64,000 nt of DNA, taken from Oleiagrimonas soli. Its GTDB lineage: Bacteria; Pseudomonadota; Gammaproteobacteria; Xanthomonadales; Rhodanobacteraceae. The DNA lies in assembly GCF_000761445.1 (NCBI RefSeq), contig NZ_KN196470.1, positions 1,782,823 through 1,846,822 of the forward strand. The letters run 5' to 3'. How positions within the stretch are numbered: position 1 is the first letter of the stretch; the number at the start of each line of letters is the position of its first letter. Of this stretch, positions 50,049 to 58,442 are shown in pieces. The translations under genes were made by a program, and so were the position numbers. The notes under the pieces are model-generated. The model was not told where the DNA came from. It saw only the letters and a program-made list of their open reading frames with translations, and made no database searches.

Positions 50049-50246
50049 ATGACCCATCGACATCTCATGGACCTGCCCAGACGTATCGAACCAGACGCAT
50101 CACTGTTGATGGAATGGTGGCTGCATACGGGCATTGCCGAGCTCGGTGGCATGACACCAAGGGAGCTCGTTGAGACCGGGCAGGAAGCTTCACTTGAGGC
50201 GTTCCTGATATCCATTCTCAGAGGTGAGCGCGATAGTCCTTCTTAG
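50049..50246 (+). CDS. Short protein resembling a ParS/MbcA toxin-binding domain
   Basis: A 65-residue frame. MEWWLHTGIAELGGMTPRELVETGQEASLEAFLISIL follows the pattern of the C-terminal toxin-binding domain (DUF2384) of Xre/MbcA/ParS antitoxins: Trp, then G-G-x-TP-x-EL, then a closing helix. It lacks the N-terminal DNA-binding half, and no RES-domain toxin is next to it. It may be a truncated antitoxin in this decayed zone, or a small independent protein. GAGTGAGCG lies upstream, a weak ribosome site. Confidence 0.4.
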   Translation: MTHRHLMDLPRRIEPDASLLMEWWLHTGIAELGGMTPRELVETGQEASLEAFLISILRGERDSPS

Positions 50247-51044
50247 GTAGCGCGAACGAGGAGCGCGCTTTTATCTCTGGCCTGGGACCGTGACGACGCC
50301 GATGGCCGGCTGACCTTCCACGACCTGCCCGACCGCATCGACTACATCTTCCTCACCCACAATCACCAGGACCACTTCAGCGTAGAGACGCTTTTGCAAT
50401 TACGTAACCGCGTCGGCGCCATCCTGGTCCCACGCAACAACGCCAACAACCTCGCTGACCCGTCGATGCGACTGGCCTTGCGCGCCATCGGCCATGCGAA
50501 TGTGCAGGTGATGGATCCACTGGACCGCATCGACATTCCCGGTGGCAGCATCACCAGCCTGCCGTTCTACGGCGAACACGCTGACCTGAGCATCGCCAGC
50601 AAGCACGGCCTGAGCGTGAAACTGCAGGGCCGCCATCTGTTGTTTCTGGCCGACTCCGACGGCAAGGACCGCATGCTGTACCGGCATCTCTCCCGGCAGA
50701 TCGGCGCGGTGGACGACTTGTTCATAGGCATGGAATGCGACGGCGCGCCGCTGAGCTGGCTCTACGGCCCCTATCTCAGCAGCCCAGTGAGTCGCAAGGA
50801 CGATGAGTCACGCCGTCTATCTGGCTCGGACAGCGAACATGCCTGGATGATCGCGGAGGAGTTCGGTTGCCGTCACGTATACGTCTATGCCATGGCGCAG
50901 GAGCCCTGGCTGCGTTTCGTGGCAGGCCTGAAGTACACGCCGGAAAGCAAGCAGATCGTCGAATCCGACAAGTTCATTGCACGCTGCCGTGAGGCCGGCC
51001 TTCATGCTGAGCGCCTGTGCGGCTCCCGCACCATGCTGCTGTAA
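50247..51044 (+). pseudogene. MBL-fold metallo-hydrolase lacking its N-terminus
   Basis: The frame is continuous from just after the stop at 50246 to 51044 (265 codons) but has no usable start before the metal site. LTHNHQDHF supplies the first HxHxDH motif, and later LLFLADSDGKD and DDLFIGMECDGAPLSWLYGP resemble the second metal region of UlaG-like or CmlA-like MBL hydrolases. Roughly the first 60-80 residues of a normal member are missing. An in-frame TTG at 50394 lies after the HxHxDH site, so anything made from it would be inactive. Confidence 0.6.
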
Positions 51045-51213
51045 GCAGACCAAACGCCGTATTTATCCCAGGTGACCCACTGCCCCACCCCCAATAACAC
51101 CAACTCATCGTCCTGTTTTTGAAGACTGGATGTTGCAAGTGGTCTCACGGTCTTGATCTGCGTCCGCTCGGCAGCCAATTGGCATTTGTATTTATGAAGA
51201 ACCGTCGAATCTT

Positions 51214-52194
51214 TCAAAATTCGAGTATGTCTGCCTTACTTTTAGTTTGTGTTGCCTCGCCCTCTCCATGCATCGCCCTCCTGTACTGACCGGGTGCAAC
51301 AGCCATCACGCGCTTGAATGCGGTGCTGAAGGCGCTGTCGGATGTGTACCCAACCGAGGTCGCAGCTTCGGAGATTGAGGCACCTGCCCGGAGCTTACGT
51401 CTCGCCAGATACATGCGCCATTGGGTCAAATAGGCGAGAGGTGGAATGCCCATCATTTCGCGGAATCGAACCGCGAGCGACGTTCTCGACATCCCCGCTT
51501 TTTTCGCAAGTTCCTCAAGACCCCAGTTCCGGGAAGGCTCGCTATGGATGCTACTAAGCACAATGGCTAACTTTTGGTCGCCGAAGCCTTTGAGCCATCC
51601 CTCATCGCCATCCGATGCATGCGCCAAGTAGGCCCGCAGCGCTTGAGTGAACAGTAATTGCGCCAGCCCTGATATGACGGCCGACCGACCCGGTCGGACG
51701 CTTTTCATTTCGGCCACAAGTTGTTCAAGCAACCAGGCAAGCGGTTTGGCTTCGTCTGTCGTTCCCCGCACATGAATGAGCGGCGGCAGACCGGCCAAAA
51801 GTAGCGCTTGCCGATCTGCGTCAATCTGCACCGTGCCGCCCAGCATGGTGAAGTCGCAACCCTCGCCAAGCTGATATTGGTCGTTACTGTCTCGAACAAT
51901 GGGCGTGGTCGTTGCGTCAGGAATCAGTGCAACGGTGCTGGCGAGCGTCAGGGTGTGTGTACCGTTGGTAATCAATACGTCACCGACGTCCACTCGAGCC
52001 GGCTCGGACATACCGTCGCTGGAATACCAGCAGTTGCCTTCGGTTACCGCGCAAAACTTGATTGCATTCAGATTGGCGAAGCGGCGAGCCCAGGTGCCAC
52101 CTGCGACCACGCGCCCAGACAGTTCGCAGCGGGCTTGAAGGAAGTCCAGCAGATCTGAAAGAGGGTCAACCCGAAGATTTGAACTATCGCGCAT
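51214..52194 (-). CDS. AraC-family transcriptional regulator (cupin_6 type)
   Basis: A 326-residue AraC regulator with a cupin_6 sensor domain (about residues 8-190; DPLSDLLDFLQARCELSGRVVAGGTWA is the standard opening) and a C-terminal double helix-turn-helix (about 210-310; LEELAKKAGMSRTSLAVRFREMMGIPPLAYLTQWRM, then SVGYTSDSAFSTAFKRVMAVAPGQYRR). This group commonly sits divergent to oxidoreductase genes and activates them. Here it is divergent from the aldo/keto reductase, with 80 bp between starts, strongly suggesting control of that gene. Confidence 0.92.
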   Translation of the reverse strand: MRDSSNLRVDPLSDLLDFLQARCELSGRVVAGGTWARRFANLNAIKFCAVTEGNCWYSSDGMSEPARVDVGDVLITNGTHTLTLASTVALIPDATTTPIVRDSNDQYQLGEGCDFTMLGGTVQIDADRQALLLAGLPPLIHVRGTTDEAKPLAWLLEQLVAEMKSVRPGRSAVISGLAQLLFTQALRAYLAHASDGDEGWLKGFGDQKLAIVLSSIHSEPSRNWGLEELAKKAGMSRTSLAVRFREMMGIPPLAYLTQWRMYLARRKLRAGASISEAATSVGYTSDSAFSTAFKRVMAVAPGQYRRAMHGEGEATQTKSKADILEF

Positions 52195-52274
52195 AAAAAT
52201 TGAACTTATACGTCTTCTTAGTACATTGCGATCAGCCTACCATGCCATGAGCTAATTCGCCTCGGAGATCCTGC

Positions 52275-53336
52275 GTGCCTCTAAATCACTTCGTAACGCT
52301 CGGGCGTTCTGGCCTGCGCGTCAGCCCGTATTGCCTCGGAACCATGACCTTTGGTGAAGACTTCGGCTGGGGAGCAAGTCCCGCGGAGTCATTCGCCATG
52401 CTCGACGAGTATCGAAGCCGCGGAGGCAACTTCGTGGACACCGCCAACATCTATACCGCCGGCCATTCCGAGCAAATCGTTGGTGACTACCTCAAGCAGA
52501 AGGACGTCAGGCGCGACGAGATCGTGCTCAGCACGAAGTTCTATTGCAATCTGTTTCCTGGCGATCCCAACGGCGGTGGGGCCGGACGCAAAGCGCTCAT
52601 CCAGCAGTGCGAAGCCTCGCTAAGCCGGCTCCAGACCGACTACATCGACATCTACTGGCTTCACAACTGGGACCGGGGAGTGCCGATCGAGGAAACGTTG
52701 CGAGGTCTGGACGATCTCGTCACGGCCGGCAAGATCCGTTACATCGGATTCTCGGACATTCCCGCCTGGAAAACGGCCGAAGCGCAGACGATCGCCCTCT
52801 TTCGCGGGTGGACACCGATCATTGCCCTACAACTCGAATACTCGCTGCTGGAACGCACGAGTGAGGGCGAGCTGTTCCCGATGGCTCAAGCGATGGGCAT
52901 GGGCATCATGCCTTGGTCCCCGCTCAAGAGTGGCTTCCTGAGTGGCAAGTTCCGGCGCGGCGGGACAGGCCAGGTCGATACGAAGCGCACGAGCATGGTC
53001 GGTGTTCCGGGCGAAGCGGACTACGACATCATCGAAACTGTCGCGGAAGTCGCATCGGAGCTTGGCATCAGCCCGGCATCGGTGGCACTGGCTTGGGTCC
53101 GTTCACAGGCTGGTGTCACGTCCACCTTGATCGGCGCCAGGAGGCTCGATCAGCTCAGAGCCAATCTCGATTCTCTCGAAGTGACGCTGTCAGCCGATCA
53201 GATCGGCAAACTCAGCCTGGTCTCGAAGCCGAAGCTGAATTTCCCGGCCGAGAACAACGAAACCCTGGCACCGATGCTGGCGTTCCCCGGCACGACGGTT
53301 GATGGCCGAACCGTGCCGTCATTTGCCCGGACCTGA
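52275..53336 (+). CDS. Aldo/keto reductase
   Basis: A 353-residue NADPH-dependent aldo/keto reductase of the YghZ/Tas-like group. FVDTANIYTAGHSEQIVG holds the catalytic Asp/Tyr, VLSTKFY the Lys, and LHNWDRGVPIEETLRGLDDL the His loop; the C-terminal SLALAWVRSQ-type region and GARRLDQLRANLDSL bind NADP. The start codon is GTG with GGAG eight bases upstream. It reduces aldehydes or ketones of unknown identity. It is divergent from the AraC gene and followed by an SDR gene, a typical carbonyl-stress set. Confidence 0.93.
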   Translation: MPLNHFVTLGRSGLRVSPYCLGTMTFGEDFGWGASPAESFAMLDEYRSRGGNFVDTANIYTAGHSEQIVGDYLKQKDVRRDEIVLSTKFYCNLFPGDPNGGGAGRKALIQQCEASLSRLQTDYIDIYWLHNWDRGVPIEETLRGLDDLVTAGKIRYIGFSDIPAWKTAEAQTIALFRGWTPIIALQLEYSLLERTSEGELFPMAQAMGMGIMPWSPLKSGFLSGKFRRGGTGQVDTKRTSMVGVPGEADYDIIETVAEVASELGISPASVALAWVRSQAGVTSTLIGARRLDQLRANLDSLEVTLSADQIGKLSLVSKPKLNFPAENNETLAPMLAFPGTTVDGRTVPSFART

Positions 53337-53635
53337 CCGGGGAAACAGTCGGCTTTTGCCGGCCGCAGGATTCATGTCCCATTTTTCTTCTTGGTCGGTG
53401 CAGCGGACAGCCTGAACGAGTAGATCTCGTCGCATCAGAAGTTTTGGGGCATGCCCTCACGGATTTACAAGGATTTATTGCGCTGCTGGAAGTGGACCAC
53501 TCGCCTTAACTTGAAGTGGCAGAGCAAACGAGCATCCGAACATCGCATTACTCAGTTTTTAGATGCAAACAGTTGGAACAGTTGTATATCAAATTGACAC
53601 GCACTCACTCTGATTTAGGAAAAGGAGATATAGCC

Positions 53636-54646
53636 ATGAGTACAGCCCAGGCCCCCATCGGCTCCGGCTTTAGCCGCGCTTCCACGACCGCCGACATCAT
53701 CAAGGGCATCGATCTGGTGGGCAAAGTAGCGATCGTTACAGGAGGCTACTCGGGCCTCGGACTCGAAACAGCACGCACGCTCGCCTCGGCGGGCGCACGA
53801 ATCATCGTGCCGGCACGTGATGTCGAGCGCGCGCGCAGAACCATTGCCGAAGCAGGCGGCGGCATGGAAGTTCAACCGATGGATCTCACCGTCCCCCACT
53901 CGATCGACGACTTCGCACGCGACTTCGTTGAAACTGGCTTGCCGCTCCATCTGCTTATCAACAACGCCGGCATCATGGCGCTGCCCGAGCTGAAGCGCGA
54001 TGCGCAAGGCAATGAGCTACAGTTTTCTACCAATCATCTCGGTCATTTCCGGTTGGCTCTGCGACTCTGGCCAGCGCTCAAGCGGGCCGGTGGCGCGCGC
54101 GTCGTATCCGTCTCGTCTGCTGGGCACCGCTTCTCACCCGTCGTCTTCGACGACATCCATTTCGAGCGCCGTGACTACGATCCTTTCAAGGCCTATGGTC
54201 AGTCGAAGACGGCCAACATCCTCTTTGCGGTTGGTCTTGACCGGCGAGGCAAAGACGATGGCATTCGTGCGTTCGCGCTCCATCCAGGCGGGATCGCGGG
54301 AACGAATCTCGGCACGCACGTCGGGGTGGAAATGCTGAAAAAAACCGGATTCGTCGATGAAAGCGGTCGACCGGTCATCGATCTGGCCCGTGACCTGAAA
54401 TCGATACCGCAGGGCGCGGCCACCCATGTCTGGTGTGCGGTCAGTCCGCAACTCGACGGCAAAGGCGGGGTGTTCTGCGCCGATTCCGATATCACTCCGA
54501 TTCTGCCGGATGGCAACTCTTTCGATCTGTCAGAAGACCGTACCCATCGCGGCACTGGCGTCCAAGCCTATGCGGTCGACCCTAACGCAGCCGAAGAACT
54601 GTGGCGCAGAAGCGAAGAAATCACCGACGTCTCCATCCAGGGCTAG
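53636..54646 (+). CDS. Short-chain dehydrogenase/reductase (retinol dehydrogenase-like)
   Basis: A 336-residue SDR. The cofactor loop VTGGYSGLGLETARTL (TGxxxGxG) is at about residues 34-48, NNAG in LLINNAGIMALP, and the catalytic SVSSAGHR with YGQSKTAN (Tyr and Lys). Such long classical SDRs resemble WWOX/retinol dehydrogenases and reduce aldehydes or ketones. The ATG at 53636 has AAAGGAG at a good distance; the 40 in-frame codons before it are not coding-like. It lies 299 bp after the aldo/keto reductase. Confidence 0.92.
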   Translation: MSTAQAPIGSGFSRASTTADIIKGIDLVGKVAIVTGGYSGLGLETARTLASAGARIIVPARDVERARRTIAEAGGGMEVQPMDLTVPHSIDDFARDFVETGLPLHLLINNAGIMALPELKRDAQGNELQFSTNHLGHFRLALRLWPALKRAGGARVVSVSSAGHRFSPVVFDDIHFERRDYDPFKAYGQSKTANILFAVGLDRRGKDDGIRAFALHPGGIAGTNLGTHVGVEMLKKTGFVDESGRPVIDLARDLKSIPQGAATHVWCAVSPQLDGKGGVFCADSDITPILPDGNSFDLSEDRTHRGTGVQAYAVDPNAAEELWRRSEEITDVSIQG

Positions 54647-55032
54647 TCACGATGTGATGGCGTTAGTCGCGCCGCCAAGCGATATACGTCGAGCAGTCAC
54701 CGCTTTCGCGCACGATCAAGGAGTTGAAGACGTACACCACTGGTCGCCGCGAAAGCGACTGACCGCAGATGACCGGAATGGGGGCGTCTGCCGTAGCATC
54801 GGGCAACTCTCGACGGCATCGATCAGTCGAATCCGCCGTCGCATGCAGACCTTCTCTACCCCGATAACCTGTCCTAACCGCCCCGCACGGACGTCGGATT
54901 CCGGCGGAGCACCCTGCCCGGAACCGATGGCTAAGACAGGCTGGACGGTACGTCCCCGATTCCGTATTTGAATCTCGCAAGCCGGTGTCCCCAGAGCTAG
55001 CAAGGGAAAGAGAGTCGTTGCTCGGGCTCATT
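54647..55032. other. Intergenic region before the TetR gene
   Basis: About 390 bp in which no start, domain or motif is supportable on either strand. It is as GC-rich as coding DNA up to roughly 54,970 and may be an eroded gene, but nothing in it is recognisable. Confidence 0.4.
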
Positions 55033-55078
55033 TAGATGATGTTCATCATCCATTCATATAGATTATGTGTATCATCTA
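55033..55078. promoter_or_regulatory. Tandem operators of the TetR-family regulator
   Basis: Two 20-bp pseudo-palindromes, 55033-55052 (TAGATGATGT and TCATCATCCA) and 55059-55078 (TAGATTATGT and GTATCATCTA), agree at 16 positions and repeat every 26 bp. The outer halves form a perfect 10-bp inverted repeat, TTTAGATGAT and ATCATCTAAA. They end 25 bp before the TetR start, the expected place for an autoregulated operator. Confidence 0.72.
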
Positions 55079-55103
55079 AACGTCCTCGAACCGAGTTGGC
55101 GAG

Positions 55104-55691
55104 ATGAAAAACAGTCAAGAGAAAAAGCAGCAGAACCGGCAACTGATCCTCGGCGCCGCTGCCCGGCTCTTTCGCGAACGTGGCATCCACGGTGTAAGCG
55201 TGTCCGACGTCATGCAGGAGGCTGGCATGACGCATGGTGGCTTCTACCGACACTTCGCCGACAAGGACGAACTGGTCGTTCAGGCCATTGCGAGCGCCTT
55301 GGATCCATCCAGCGATGATCACTCGCGTCCGAAACCCGACGATATCTTGCAGTTCGCCGAGGCGTATCTGAGCATTGCCCATCGCGACGATGCCGGTACC
55401 GGTTGCGTCTTCGCAGCGCTAGGTACGGAATTGGTGCGTGGTTCGGCACCGGGCCGGCACGTAATGACCAAGGCCATGCAGCGACGCATTGAGTCGTTCA
55501 CACGCACTGGGACCGGCGAGACAAGCACGGAGCGCCGCCAAGCCGCAATCGGAAGCTGGGCCGCCATGGTCGGCGCTGTTGTGCTCTCGCGGCTCAGCGA
55601 CGACCCCGCGCTGGCCGATGAACTCCTCAGCGAGACCGCGGCGTGGATTGCCGCGGGCCAGAAAACCGCTTCCGACAGACCGGCTCGGTAA
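55104..55691 (+). CDS. TetR/AcrR-family repressor (NemR-like)
   Basis: A 195-residue TetR regulator. The N-terminal helix-turn-helix (about residues 10-60) reads LILGAAARLFRERGIHGVSVSDVMQEAGMTHGGFYRHFADKDEL. The ligand domain has GCVFAALGTELVRG, a motif of the AcrR group, and carries the only cysteine (Cys101). Immediately downstream is an old yellow enzyme gene in the same direction, the arrangement of E. coli nemR-nemA, where a Cys on NemR senses electrophiles. Cys101 is a candidate equivalent. Twin operators lie before the gene, so autoregulation is likely. Confidence 0.9.
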   Translation: MKNSQEKKQQNRQLILGAAARLFRERGIHGVSVSDVMQEAGMTHGGFYRHFADKDELVVQAIASALDPSSDDHSRPKPDDILQFAEAYLSIAHRDDAGTGCVFAALGTELVRGSAPGRHVMTKAMQRRIESFTRTGTGETSTERRQAAIGSWAAMVGAVVLSRLSDDPALADELLSETAAWIAAGQKTASDRPAR

Positions 55692-55803
55692 CAACTCCAC
55701 GTTTCCCTGACCGTCCCCAATCCTTCATCGCTTCGGTGCAGGACACATGGCCATATGGCCCATTTTGCGGAAGGCGGCCGAACACCTTCAAAGGTTTTGA
55801 ACC

Positions 55804-56898
55804 ATGCATATCGATCCGCTTTTTCGACCCTTCCAGCTCGGCCAGTTCACGTTGCCCAACCGCATCGTCATGGCACCGATGACTCGCAAATTCAGCCCGG
55901 GTGGCATCCCCGGCGAGGATGTGGCCGGCTATTATCGGCGGCGAGCTGAGGGTGGCGTCGGTCTGATCATTACCGAAGGAACCACGATCGGGCGCCAAGC
56001 TGCCTCCAACAGTGCGTCGATCCCGAACTTCCACGCGCCGAAAAGCCTTGAGGGATGGGCGCGAGTGGTTTCCGAAGTGCACGCAGCCGGAGGCAAGATT
56101 GCACCGCAGCTCTGGCACCAAGGGAGCGTTCGCGAAGGCGGAACCGGCCCACACCCAGATGCTCCGTCCGAAGGTCCGGTCGCCACCGATGCCGGCGTCA
56201 AGATGATGAGCGACGGCGACATTGCCGATACCGTCGACGCGTACGCCCGCTCGGCAGCATCCGCCAAACGGATCGGATTTGATGCTGTCGAACTGCATGG
56301 CGCGCATGGCTATCTCATCGACCAGTTCCTGTGGGCTGGCACCAATGCACGCAGCGATGCCTATGGCGGCACGGCGGTGGAACGGACTCGCTTCGCGGTG
56401 GAGGTCGTGCGCGCCGTGCGCCAGGCGATAGGTCCGGACATGCCATTGATCTTCCGCTATTCGCAGTGGAAGTTGCAGGACTATGCCGCTCGCCTGGCAG
56501 AGACGCCCGCGGCGCTTGAGTCATTGCTCGTGCCACTGGCAGATGCCGGCGTGGACATCTTCCACGCTTCGACACGCCGCTTCTGGGAACCTGAGTTCGC
56601 GGGGTCGCACCTCAACCTCGCTGGCTGGTCGCGCAAGCTTACCGGTCTGCCGAGCATCAGCGTCGGCTCGGTCGGTCTGGCCGGTGCCGACTTCATGGAG
56701 CAACTGCGCGGCGATTCCGCCGGTGCACAGGTCGACACGCTCGACGCCTTGATCGATCGGCTGGGTCGGGACGAGTTCGACCTGATCGCCGTCGGGCGCG
56801 CACTCCTGAGCGACCCACAGTGGCCCACCAAGGTTCGCCAAGGGCGCATCGAGGAACTGATTCCCTTCAACAAGGCGTCGTTCGCCTCACTCAGCTGA
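55804..56898 (+). CDS. NADH:flavin oxidoreductase, old yellow enzyme family (NemA-like)
   Basis: A 364-residue FMN-dependent ene-reductase that reduces activated C=C bonds of electrophiles such as maleimides, enones and nitro compounds. It is a TIM barrel: NRIVMAPMTRKF (FMN contact), GGVGLIITEGT, QLWHQGSV, then FDAVELHGAHGYLIDQFLW with the His-x-x-His/Asn ligand pair in its HGAHG form, and RYGG-like SDAYGGTAVERTRF. It follows the TetR regulator by 112 bp and is presumably in its operon. NemR-NemA systems detoxify reactive electrophiles and hypochlorite products. Confidence 0.93.
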   Translation: MHIDPLFRPFQLGQFTLPNRIVMAPMTRKFSPGGIPGEDVAGYYRRRAEGGVGLIITEGTTIGRQAASNSASIPNFHAPKSLEGWARVVSEVHAAGGKIAPQLWHQGSVREGGTGPHPDAPSEGPVATDAGVKMMSDGDIADTVDAYARSAASAKRIGFDAVELHGAHGYLIDQFLWAGTNARSDAYGGTAVERTRFAVEVVRAVRQAIGPDMPLIFRYSQWKLQDYAARLAETPAALESLLVPLADAGVDIFHASTRRFWEPEFAGSHLNLAGWSRKLTGLPSISVGSVGLAGADFMEQLRGDSAGAQVDTLDALIDRLGRDEFDLIAVGRALLSDPQWPTKVRQGRIEELIPFNKASFASLS

Positions 56899-56993
56899 AC
56901 CGCAACAGCATCCGAACGCCGGGCCAGAGCGCGTGCAAATCCCCGGCCACGTTGATCCTTCCCCTTTTCCCCAATCCCCAAAGAGTGCTTACC

Positions 56994-57344
56994 ATGAAAA
57001 CGTACCTCATCAATCATCTGCGAATTCCCGGCGACGTGCCGAACAGTGATGGCCTCAGCTACCTCGAACAAGTCGAGGCGACGGTTGCCCCGCACGGCGG
57101 CAAGTGGCTGGCCCAAGGTGCGGTCGATGTGATCGAGGGCGCGTGGCCCGGTTCGGTCGTCCTCATGGAGTTCCCAAGTCGCGAAGCTGCCATGGCGTGG
57201 TACCACTCGCCCGAATACCAGGCAATCCTGCCCCTGCGCATCAACAACGCGATCTCGGACATCGTATTGATCGACCAAATGCCCGAGGACTTCACCATCA
57301 AGGGCTTCGCTTCCGAAGTACGTCGAGCGATCCAGGGCGGCTGA
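56994..57344 (+). CDS. DUF1330 domain protein
   Basis: A 116-residue protein with a ferredoxin-like alpha/beta barrel of the DUF1330 family. YLEQVEATVAPHGGKWLAQG is the typical helix-strand unit, and VVLMEFPSREAAMAWYHSPEYQ with LRINNAISDIVLIDQM completes it. These are small dimeric proteins of unknown activity, probably monooxygenase-like in fold. It lies 95 bp after the old yellow enzyme gene in the same direction and may be co-transcribed. Confidence 0.88.
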   Translation: MKTYLINHLRIPGDVPNSDGLSYLEQVEATVAPHGGKWLAQGAVDVIEGAWPGSVVLMEFPSREAAMAWYHSPEYQAILPLRINNAISDIVLIDQMPEDFTIKGFASEVRRAIQGG

Positions 57345-57422
57345 GCCTATTTGGCTCTTGTACGCACGCGATCGTACCGTCCTGCGCTGGGCGATACGGT
57401 CGCGTGCTGCGCTCGCAACAAA

Positions 57423-58247
57423 TTACTTTTCAAGGTTGCCATTGGACTTTTGCGAGGACGCCGATGCCTCGGCATCGCCCACCGTCATGGCCGCCCGCTC
57501 AATCAAGGCAGCCACCTGCTTGGGGTGCGACTCGTAGACCGAATGACTGGCCCCAGCCACTACCACGGTGTAACTGTGCGCGCGCTTGGCGTACATGCGT
57601 TCCAGGTCCGGATTGATGATGCGGTCGCTGCCCGCGACCATGTACCAGCTGGGTTTGTCCTTCCATGCCGGATGGGTCGCTGGCACGTTAAACACCTCCG
57701 CAGCGGTCAGCTCCTGCGCATGCGCCTCGAATTCCGCCCGAGCCTTGGGCAGGTCGGCGGCGAAATCGGCGGGATAGTGCGCCGGATCCAGATAGGTAAA
57801 TCCATCGGGCGTCTTCTTGATGTCGCCGGTCTTGCTGGTCGCGCTGGGGAATTTCTTGCCGTTTGCGACTTCGGTCTCTCCTTCGTCCAGCGCGTGCGCC
57901 GCAATGTAGACCAGACCGACGACCTTGGGATCGTTGCCGACCCGGGTGATGATGGCACCGCCGTAGCTATGTCCGACCAGAATGGTGGGACCGTCTTGCA
58001 TGGCAACGATCCGATGGACCGCAGCCACGTCATCGGCAAACGAGGTCAATGGATGCTCGGCTACGGTTACGTGATAGCCATCCTTCACGAGGATGTCGTA
58101 GACCGGCTTCCAGCCACTACCATTGACCCATGCACCGTGCACCAGGACGATGTTGTGGACAGGCGTCGCGGCGGCCGCCGGAAGGCACAGTGCTGCAGCG
58201 CTGGCCAGCAAAACCGAGACAAAGAGTTTTTTTGTTGCGCTTATCAC
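57423..58247 (-). CDS. Secreted alpha/beta-hydrolase
   Basis: A 274-residue exported hydrolase. A signal peptide (to about residue 26, LPAAAA) precedes an alpha/beta-hydrolase core: VLVHGAWVNGSGW at the start, nucleophile Ser in LVGHSYGGAII, Asp in SDRIINPDLERM and His in VVAGASHSVYES. It resembles salicylate esterase/MES-type or EstC-like hydrolases. The start is GTG with AAGGAG upstream. It points towards the DUF1330 gene, converging across 78 bp. Substrate unknown. Confidence 0.9.
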   Translation of the reverse strand: MISATKKLFVSVLLASAAALCLPAAAATPVHNIVLVHGAWVNGSGWKPVYDILVKDGYHVTVAEHPLTSFADDVAAVHRIVAMQDGPTILVGHSYGGAIITRVGNDPKVVGLVYIAAHALDEGETEVANGKKFPSATSKTGDIKKTPDGFTYLDPAHYPADFAADLPKARAEFEAHAQELTAAEVFNVPATHPAWKDKPSWYMVAGSDRIINPDLERMYAKRAHSYTVVVAGASHSVYESHPKQVAALIERAAMTVGDAEASASSQKSNGNLEK

Positions 58248-58442
58248 GGGGATTCTCCTTACTTGAACAGTTTGTGGGAAACGTGGCGAGCCCTGACCGA
58301 GATCAGACCGCGCAGCTTTGGAAACGAAGTTTCAGGACCCGAAGAGACCGCGAGACGACGGAACCTTCGGCCTGGGACATGGCGATATGGACATCTCCCG
58401 GCAGCGTGCTGTTGAGGTGCCCTTGAGCGATACCGCTTGTAA

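Noticed and set aside
54663-55031. Minus-strand frame of about 120 codons before the TetR gene
   Set aside because: Its start lies beside the TetR operators, it has no ribosome site, and the product matches no known pattern.
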